Origin: Geosmithia putterillii
Lineage: Eukaryota; Ascomycota; Sordariomycetes; Hypocreales; Bionectriaceae
DNA length: 64,000 nucleotides
Direction of reading: 5' to 3'
Assembly: GCA_900188575.1 (NCBI GenBank)
Contig: FYEU01000257.1
Location: forward strand, 62,001-126,000
This document shows positions 56,046 through 64,000 of the stretch, in pieces. The notes below the pieces were generated by a model that saw only the letters and a program-made list of their open reading frames with translations, made no database searches and was not told the origin of the DNA. Every line of letters begins with the position of its first letter. The stretch's first letter is position 1. Made by a program: the position numbers and the translations under genes.

Positions 56046-58108
56046 TGTGAAGCCAATGTCGTTGTCCGTGGGCGTCTCGTCTTCGTCAACTGCTGCCGCT
56101 CTTTGTTCCGTGAGAGAAAAAGAGAAGAGAGGTGAGGAGGAAGAATGAAGATGCGAATGGGACGACAGATGCTGATAAGGGCGTCGGCAGAATCTTAGAC
56201 GCGAAGAAAGAAAGAGCGAAAAAAACAGGGCCTTGTGGATAGATTACGTGGAGGTGGCCGTTTCCTTGCACGTACGCAAGCCACGGAGATGGGACCAGAT
56301 GCAGGAAGCAAGAAAAAACGGACAATCTCCCCGACGCCGGCGACCCCTGGCACCACACACACGTAAGACGATGCGCTAGGAGTTGGCGACAATGTGTCAA
56401 CGCGCGTGTCCCGGCTATCGCTGGCACGATAGTGGCGAGAGAATCAACTTTACCTCCAAGGGATACGAACGAGTGGTCGTCACAGGGAGAGAAACTGATT
56501 CGAGAAAAAATGGTGGAATAACACTGGAATGAGTCGGGGTCTCGAATCTTAGCGCAAGGGACAAGGAGGCCAAAAGAGGGTCAGGTCAATTGGCGTTTTT
56601 TTAACGGGGCTGGATTCGGCTCGTCGCTGGTTCGGAGTTGTCGGTTGTGCAGCAGCTTAAAACGCGGCAAAAACAGGATAAAAAAGAGGTGTGAAAAAAA
56701 GGCGCATTCGCCAAAATTGGATGGAGAGAGAGCTGTCACTTTGTAGGAGTTGAGCAAGTGAGAATGCAGATTGATTGCAGTCTGTGGCCTTGGATAGGAG
56801 AAGAGGCAAGAACGAAGAGAGGGGCAAGGAGAAGAGAGGAAAAGTTGGGAGGGGAAGAGCAACAGAGGAATTGATAACGGGGACAATGGCAGTCAAAATG
56901 GCAGTAGCAATGAAATGCCCTTTCCTCTTTAGAGCAGGAAGGTGCCATGGCACAATCAGCGGTCAGGTCTGGTTGGGGGAAGGAGCTGCGCTGGTGCGCT
57001 GCTGTTCTGCGTCACCTCGGTGCTGCTCTTGCCTCAACTGTCGGCATTGTCGCAGTACCAGATTGACCGGAAACAAGCTTCACGGGAAAACGATCCCCGG
57101 GCCCGCTCTAGGATCTCCAGAATCCGGGGAATGTGGGTAGCTACATGCCTGCTAGAACGAAATGTCACTTCTCCATCCTGCTTTGAACTCTTGGCCCTTG
57201 GGCCCTTTTTCTTTCGTTGAAAACGAGCTGTGTTTGGTGGGCACGCACGGCAGTCAATGTCGGCAAGCAAAATCGGCTCTTGTGCTGGTGTGCGGCGATG
57301 GCGTTATCCCAGGACCTTAAATTTTGCTTACCCGGTACCTACATTTTCGACAGGAGTGGGGCCTGGGTTGACTCTCGGGGCCAATTAAACGTCTGGGTTT
57401 GACAACCTACAGGAAGCAGCTCCACACACCAGGATAAGACATTTTCCACGTACTTAGTATCTTCAATGTCCATCCCATCGGGCCATCACATCATCATCCT
57501 TCATGTCTGGTTGTCCCGCTCCTTCAATGAATCAATACGGGTAGATCTTAACTTATCCGGACCGACGGCTCAACGGCTGTGCTTGCGCGGGGGCCAGATA
57601 CCTGCATGCTGCAAGGGAACTCTGCCCCCACTCGATACGCGGCAAGTAGCGATTATCTATGCTTAGCACGTCATGAGCGATCAGCTTCTCTGGCGAGTAC
57701 ACCTGGGCGCGCACGGCAGAGTGTTGGGCCGTTTCATCAACGACAACAAAGTGGAACGGATGATGCACTGCGCATTCCACAGTGGATGGCAAGAGATAAT
57801 TTATGTAAATCACGCGCCTGCTTCTGACCGTCCGTGCGTAATCACCCATCCCATGGGGACGATTGGGCAGTTGGTGAAAGACGATTCACCTATTGCAACA
57901 TGCTACTCACTTACATGTAAACGAGACAGTCTTTCAGTTAAGCATCGCTTACAACTCTTTCCCAAGTAAACGCTATGGTGAATTTTAATCGCTATGGTAC
58001 GCCCTAAATAACTCGAGAAGCCTCTATATGTAACACCGAAATACAAAAAGAAAGGAAAAAAAACATATCCCTATCCATCCGACGTCGCGGGCATTTGCAG
58101 TCATCTAT
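56046..58108. other. Intergenic: upstream of Dal5-type transporter
   Basis: About 2 kb with no supported gene. The proximal part is the promoter and leader of the transporter, with HGATAR cores TGATAA (56173-56178), CGATAG on the plus strand near 56428 and on the minus strand near 56417. A plus-strand frame at 57673-57969 (98 codons) has no recognisable family. Confidence 0.45.
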
Positions 58109-61100
58109 CTACATCCGTAGACGGTGCCACATATCTGGCCGAACGCTGAGCAGCCCATTGCCCCCACCATCAGTCATGTAGTCCACCCTCCGCTCACGAC
58201 TGTAGTACTCTCTAATCGCCTCTGGTCCCTTGTGTTCCTGCTGCAGGCTTATGTTGGGTATATAGTCTGGCGGTACGCGAAGCAGGCGTTGGTAGGCACG
58301 CCGCACCATCTCCTGCGGGGATTTCCCCATGACGCTCTGCATGGCGTATATCCTGCGGAATGGCCCCGGTACCGTCCACTTCTCCAGTGGTAGGTCCAGG
58401 AGATTCTGGTCTGGTCTGTATCCGGTAGCCTCCATTCTGTAGATGTTGCCCATGACGCAGAGATCCTCAGCCTTGGCCAGGCTAAAGTACTCGTTTTGCA
58501 GTGTCCAGCAGGCATATTCGAAGAACAAGTCGGCAATCTTGCCCTTGGGGACCGTCTCTTTGGCGATCGCCTTCATGATTTTGGCCTCGTGTGTCTTTCG
58601 TCCTCTGTTCCAAAAGTTTTCCAGTTCCTCAAACCCAACCCCGCCGAGCTCGATGCCACCAGTCCCCCCACCTGGTGCCAGATGCCTCTCGGCCTCAGCC
58701 TTCGCAATCAACTGCGTCTCCTCCCATACTGGGCCACGGAAGCGGAGCTCAACCCCCTGGGTGCGCTTGATGTGGCCCCATGTGTATCCGTACTTGTCCA
58801 TAAACTTGATGAACTGGGCCTCCTGGTATTCGTAGTCAATTTGCGACTGAGAGACACTTCTGAGGGCCTTGATTGGCCCCCTGTACTTTGGCGGACACTG
58901 GCGCATCATGAGCCGATACACATCTTTGCTGGCCCGTGAATGAGCCACGTGGATTGGCGTCAATCCCAAATCATTCGCAATTCCAAGACATCGGTGCGCT
59001 GTGTCTCCATAGGGGAAGAAGGCCAAGATATTGTCCACAGCTTGATAGTCTGCTTCATGAGCAAGGACATGCAGCAGAGACCAGCCCTGGGTCTCATCTC
59101 GAAAATGAAGAAAGAACTCTGGCCAGCCGCTGACCCATTCAGTAGCGTGGCGGTATGCGTGAGGCAGGTCGTCCCAGAGAAATTTTGAGAGCCAGCCCAT
59201 GTGGTCAATCTTGCGACGCGAGAATAGCAAGGCTAGAAGCTGAGGGCGAAAAGGATCGTCGTTTTGCTTGCTGAGAATCGCCCGGAGGAGTTTCCATCGC
59301 CCTTCGAAGGACCTAGGACCGAATCCGAGCTGTATGAGCGTCGCCAAGACCTTGAGGTTCCTTTGTCCCCTCTCAATTGCCTCCATAAGTGGTAATCCAT
59401 CCATCTCACAATACCACCAGTCGGGAATCTGGTCAAACGAACATCCATGCAGATGATGGAAGATCTCGGCTGCTGTGTGGATCATATTGGAGCCTTCGTC
59501 AAATGTGAGAGTCTCGGTAAGGATATCTTCGAACCATCCTTTTTTGGGAGGGGTTCCAAGCGCCCGCACCGCATTCTCAGCAGCTGCCTGTCCGCCCATA
59601 AGGGACAGCAAGTGCCGTGTAATCAGCGCGCAGTGCATGGATGTCGCGATGCTGACTGCCGGCGGAAGCTCATTATGCCCCACCGAGATGTCGGCCCCGG
59701 CGACCACAAGTGCCTTGACCGACTTGAGGCACTTGGCGCGGACTGCGACCTGCAGAGGAGTACCGTAGATCTCGATGCCGTAAGGCGGTATCCACGATCG
59801 TGTTGTAACTGCACCATCGATATCAATCCCAAGATCAAGGAGCTGCAAAATGAGATCTGTCATCTCCTCCTCACTAGCCTCGAGATTGTATATGTGATGC
59901 AGTGGTGACTCGCCGGTCCCAGAAACAAAGACAACATCCTGGAGGTACGATTGCTCTGATTTAAGCACCTTTATGACTCCAACAAGATGTGACAAGACAG
60001 AGGTTTGGCCCGACTTTGTGGCAGAAATCAGTAGTCGAAGAAGGAAGTCCACCTGATCACCATAGCACGTGTCAGAGAAGTCAGTGGTATCATCCACACT
60101 GATATGCTCCGCCGAGAGGCTGGATACCCAGCCGATGCTGGCGCACGTCTCAAGGAAGGTTGATGTCATGTTTGGGCCAAGCTGCGTCGGGTGTGTGATG
60201 ATAATGTCGCAGAGGGGCTTCCCGTATTCCTTCATAAGAACTTCCATCTCCGTAATGCTTTTTGCATTCCATCTGAAACGCGGTGGAACGTCCCCGATCT
60301 GAACCCTGAACTCGGACTCGAGGATGAGGGCAGCAGCATGCCTGTTCCAGCTTTTCAAGACGTGGCGCAGCCCAATGGCCCTAACCTTGACCAACTGTCC
60401 AGAGAGGAGCCGGTGTTCATAAAAGTCGTCTTCCGAGATTGAGTCGAATGCGCCTTTCCATATTTTCTTGACTGTGGCCAACGACTTCGTAACACTTTCC
60501 TGCAGCTCAGGAGTGATGGTACCGAGCGTCGTGTTAGACGGAGTGGCGTACATGGAGTTGAGGGCAAAGATCATGCAATTCGCTTCAGTTGATCCCAGAA
60601 CCAGCGCGTCATGGACGTGTTTTACTGCCATGAGTATATCTGGGCTGACTCCATAGCCTTCAGCATAGCACCTGGCGAGCAGAAGCATCATTTCGGCGTG
60701 CATCGGCTGACGGCTCTCTTGTAGAGTCTGTGCGAGCTCGCGGACAAACTCCACTTTGGAAGCCCACGGCTCATTGTCCCAAGGATTGAAATCCCAAACA
60801 TTCAGGCCATGGATAGCGCTGAATGACATTCCACCGGAGCTGACAATATCGGCCCTATAAATTTGTTAGATCTACAACGCAGGCTTGGCATTCAACCTGG
60901 GGGGTAACTCACTCGTCACAGTAGTCAAGTGTTGCCGCTATCTGACCCATATCCTTTCGGAGGTTCGGGTTGTCCTTGAGAGTCATCTGGAAGACGCGGT
61001 TGAAAATGTGGAAGTCGTACGAGGCCTGTGATTGATAGTACGAGTGAAGGTACTGGACGGCCAACTCTAGGATTTCGTCAGGCCGGAATTCGTGCAAGAG

Positions 61101-61967
61101 ATCGACAGTTGAATACTCGGACGTTCGTCCTGCAACCAAGGTGGAGCGCCTATTGCTCCATGTCTCTTCAAAATAGGAGGTGCCATTCTTGAGTATCTTC
61201 CATGCAAGGAGGCCAAAGGAGTACGATTCGCAGCGAGGAAGCCGGTCAGAGGGGATGAGGGCGTATCGGCTTCGGACCTCGGGGGCATTGTAGAGGGCAC
61301 TCCCTGGGTATGAGGTGATTCGGCGGGACGAGAGACCAAAGACAGAGTGGCTAAAGTCGGACACCTTGACAATGAAACCCTTGGCTTGGTGGGGGTCTCG
61401 GTATATAAGAGTGTTGGCCAGCTTGATATCACCGTGTGCAACGTTGGTAGCGTGGAGTGCATGGAGGCCGCAGGCGACATTAAGAGCAAAGCTGCGCCGC
61501 TGGGCCATGCTCAGCGAGTACTCGGTCTGGTCTCGCAAGAAGTCCTGCAAGGTGCCGAGCTCGGCATACGTTGTGAACAGCACCGGGAGCCCATCATGAT
61601 CCCAGTCCCATCCAAAGATGTCGATGATGTTGGGGTGCCGGCGCAGCACAGCACTACTGACGACTTGGATCTCTTGGAGAGCAACCAATGTGCCCGTTGC
61701 CGCCTGAGCGCGAAGGCCATGTTTCTCGGACTGAGGCGTCGCCTTTGCCTTCTTCACAGCAAACTGGGTGCCATTGTGCTCGTAGAGGGTGACTTGGAAG
61801 ACGGCACCTTCGCCAATGCGCCGGACATAGGTAGACTCGCGATAAAGCCGGGGCCGGTGGGAACTCCGAGCATGCGCTACCGTGTTGCGGCTTCGGTACG
61901 GGTCTTCTTCGATAATTCCGAGAATTGGGAGCCAGGTACGCGAGCTCGAGGCCGTGAGAAAGCTCAT
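58109..61967 (-). CDS. Protein kinase - Sel1-like - ankyrin fusion protein
   Basis: Two exons on the minus strand (61967-60913 and 60854-58109) encode 1266 residues; the 58-base intron has a CTAAC branch site and joins DYCDE to ADIVSS. The N-terminal kinase domain (about residues 45-330) has a glycine loop GEGAVFQV (52-59), the ATP lysine near 72, HGDIKLAN (His178, Asp180, Lys182, Asn185), DFS at 204-206 in place of DFG, and APE at 228-230. Catalytic residues are kept, so it is probably active. Next is a Sel1-like helical repeat (about 405-445, with AEGYGV), then ankyrin-type repeats (about 665-740 and 942-1005: GWSLLHVLAH and GLTPIHVA). The long C-terminal region is unrecognised. The architecture resembles fungal signalling or non-self recognition proteins; its role is inference. 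Divergent from the HeLo-like gene. Confidence 0.85.
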
Positions 61968-62886
61968 TGCGGTCCGGAGTTAAGAGGCATGGACGGGGGT
62001 CCTAATTCCACACGGCCAGGCATAAGGATAAAGAGGTCATCAACAGTGGCAGTGAGTTACGAGTATGCGGTGATCATGAATGAGCGGGCGTTGGGGAGGT
62101 ACAACACCCACACCTCCCATTTCATCTATCCACCCATATTTGGGGGGAAGGCGGGATGCGGCGCAACTGCCCCGAATGATTACGGCGGCGAACCGCCCAA
62201 GTACTTCGCCCAGCTCAAGACAAGGCTATACATCGCAGAGCGCCTCATTCCGCACCCCCAGACTGGGCGCCTTCTATGCGAGGCGTTCCGTGCTAGGCGT
62301 TATGATGCAGCTATTGGCACACATATAAGCCGTCGATTGGTCCGAAATTATCTCACTCAATAGAGATGTGGTGGTTTGGAGGCTAGAATCCTTGATTTGG
62401 GGTCGGGGCGGAGGCGTCAGCATGTCGGTGGCAACTTCAGCCCAATGGCTATCGCCGTTACACGACGGCGAATGGTTTGCCAGCCACACCACTACCAGCT
62501 GACTCCAGGCCAAGAGCCCCCAGGGGTCCAGGCGCCCGGCATCTGCGATATGCATACACCCTCAGTACGGCATGATGAGAAATCCCATGAGGCCATGCAG
62601 GAATGTTGTGTTTGTTCTCTACGGAGTACTCTTGACACCAATCATGGGGTTGCGTGCGGGGGGCCTATGTTTCTATACCAGCTATGTGAGGGCTCGCCTT
62701 GGCAACTTAACTCCCCCTCCATGATGCTGGGCCTCGTCATTATCTCCGTCTACTCGCCTTGATTCCGTTCGATCGTGAGCTTGGCCCATGCTCAAGACGT
62801 TCAGCTCTGTGGCCATCTTCTTCTCGGGCGTCAAAGTGGCTGCGTTTAGTATTCTAGCTCTAGTCCTCCCATCCCCGACTTGATCC
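61968..62886. other. Divergent promoter region, kinase-ankyrin / HeLo-like kinase genes
   Basis: 919 bases between two outward start codons. TACGAGTA at 62058 and TACGGAGTA at 62620 lie here. A long plus-strand frame (61347-62363) overlaps the kinase start and this region but is judged a shadow. Confidence 0.45.
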
Positions 62887-64000
62887 ATGGCCGAGCTCCA
62901 ATGGGCTGGAGTGGCATTTGCCTCAGCTCAAAGAGTTGATCAGCTTACTCTTTTCTTCTTGGAAGCCTACCACAATGGCAAAGATCTTTCAAAGGACCTC
63001 GAGAAGACGAGGCTGGCACTGATGCTGGCCTCGCAAACCTTCCAGTCAATCAAGGCTGTCCTGTTTGGCCATGAAGGGTCTCCGGGCTCTGGGATTTTCA
63101 AGGGCCTGAGTCCCCAGGAACAGCTTGATGTTATCCAGATTCTTCGCCACTTTCAGGACTCTCTCGAATCCCAGTGCTCCCTTGTGTACAAGAGGTACGA
63201 AGCCAGCCAGCCGTCTCTTCTCGCCATTACGGACCCCAGCTTCCATCTGGGCTCTCAAAACTCGGCACCCATTTTCCGCCGCCTGCGATGGGGCTTCAAA
63301 GACAAGTCCAAAATGGACAAGGTTATCAGGGAGCTTGATTGCTGGAATGACCGACTCTTTCGCATGGTGCAGCTCAAAATTGTCGAACGCGATCAAGGTG
63401 CGAGATATGCGTCCTATGCACGAGGCTCGCCTCCGGAGGAACCTTCGTCTGTCATGGGACGCATTCTGGGACGCAATCTGCTTGGTGGTGTGGACGACCT
63501 TGGCCTATCGAGAGATATCGCTGTCGCACGCATGGCTTCCGACAACAATGATGCCTTGGTGGTATCCGGGCCGAGTTCGCTGCAGATCACTTCTTCCGAG
63601 CTCTACGAAAAGGCCAGGGTGCTCATGGCCTCGAAGCCCCGTCGTCTCGTCCAGGTTCAAGGGCGGCCTACTCTTTTGGAGTACAAGGAGTTTATTCCGG
63701 ACAGGGAAGGACGGGTGGCGGCTGCGAGCCACGAGAAGATCAAGAATCTTTCTCGGATCCTGCACGAGGCGCAAAACGAGCGATATCGCACATTGACATG
63801 CAATGGCTACTACATAGACAAGAATCATTTTGTCCTCGTTTTCAGCATCCCGGCGGCGGTCAGTCCGAAATATGCCACCCTCAGCTCAGTCCTCCGAGAT
63901 TCGGCGCAACTCCCAGGTCTAGATCAGCGCTTCATGTTGGCCCGCAGGCTGTGCGCGGCCGTCTCGCACCTTCATAGTGTTGGATGGGTTCACAAGTCTA
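62887..64000 (+). CDS. HeLo-like / kinase-like protein, partial at the right edge
   Basis: The frame is open from the ATG at 62887 to the window edge (371 codons), with no stop. The N-terminal 170 residues are helical with no signal peptide and have a pattern (RVDQLTLFFLEAYHNG, KDLEKTRLALMLASQTFQ) like the HeLo (HET-s N-terminal) domain, a membrane-acting cell-death domain. A linker follows, then a kinase-like domain: RPTLLEYKEF (candidate ATP lysine), a charged helix, LVFSIP, and a helix ending in CAAVSHLHSVGWVHK, just before the expected catalytic loop, which lies past the edge. This HeLo-plus-kinase-like layout is a known fungal arrangement, often with a degenerate kinase. Whether the kinase is active cannot be seen. 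Likely cytosolic or membrane-associated. The HeLo call is moderate. Confidence 0.78.
   Translation, partial: MAELQWAGVAFASAQRVDQLTLFFLEAYHNGKDLSKDLEKTRLALMLASQTFQSIKAVLFGHEGSPGSGIFKGLSPQEQLDVIQILRHFQDSLESQCSLVYKRYEASQPSLLAITDPSFHLGSQNSAPIFRRLRWGFKDKSKMDKVIRELDCWNDRLFRMVQLKIVERDQGARYASYARGSPPEEPSSVMGRILGRNLLGGVDDLGLSRDIAVARMASDNNDALVVSGPSSLQITSSELYEKARVLMASKPRRLVQVQGRPTLLEYKEFIPDREGRVAAASHEKIKNLSRILHEAQNERYRTLTCNGYYIDKNHFVLVFSIPAAVSPKYATLSSVLRDSAQLPGLDQRFMLARRLCAAVSHLHSVGWVHKS

Noticed and set aside
57673..57969. 98-codon plus-strand open frame
   Set aside because: No family and no coding bias; left as non-coding.
61347..62363. 338-codon plus-strand open frame
   Set aside because: Mostly antisense to the kinase domain, with no family match; it extends into the intergenic region by chance.
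1..64000. CRISPR arrays, bacterial operons, prophage
   Set aside because: Eukaryotic intron-containing genes throughout; no direct repeats with regular spacing were seen.

Overview
The window is nuclear DNA of a filamentous ascomycete (Pezizomycotina, probably Sordariomycetes). Genes carry short introns of about 48-140 bp with GT..AG ends and CTAAC-like branch sites. The gene set includes TOR, ARP6, RTF2, SIP5, glucosidase II beta, a SAT4/rhodopsin-type membrane protein and a PL4 rhamnogalacturonan lyase, and there is an intron-containing tRNA-Ala. The order is not fixed by anything I can see. The PL4 lyase hints at a plant-associated or plant-debris lifestyle. Gene models were spliced by hand; frame continuity and family motifs across junctions were the test.

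Left part (1-22660): about 2.7 kb without a convincing gene; an eight-exon rhodopsin-domain membrane protein (2660-4258); a 7 kb gene-free stretch; then a sugar transporter, a ferric reductase, ARP6 and an F-box protein. The gene-free DNA is full of a short dispersed motif, TACTCCGTA, and its relative TACTCGTA.

Middle (22661-47722): a UFD1-domain zinc-finger protein, SIP5, a secreted rhamnogalacturonan lyase, a GCIP-family protein divergent from glucosidase II beta (ER, KDEL-ended), the five-exon TOR kinase (7.6 kb) divergent from RTF2, a DUF6914-like protein and tRNA-Ala(AGC).

Right part (47723-64000): a C2H2 regulator, then a compact group of an aldo-keto reductase, a D-amino-acid oxidase and a Dal5/Tna1-type transporter. 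Each of the three has GATA-factor-like sites upstream, suggesting a nitrogen-scavenging module. The right end holds a 1266-residue kinase-Sel1-ankyrin protein divergent from a HeLo-like/kinase-like gene that runs off the edge. This pair resembles the fungal non-self recognition and cell-death repertoire and is the best candidate for an undescribed system, though that function is inference.
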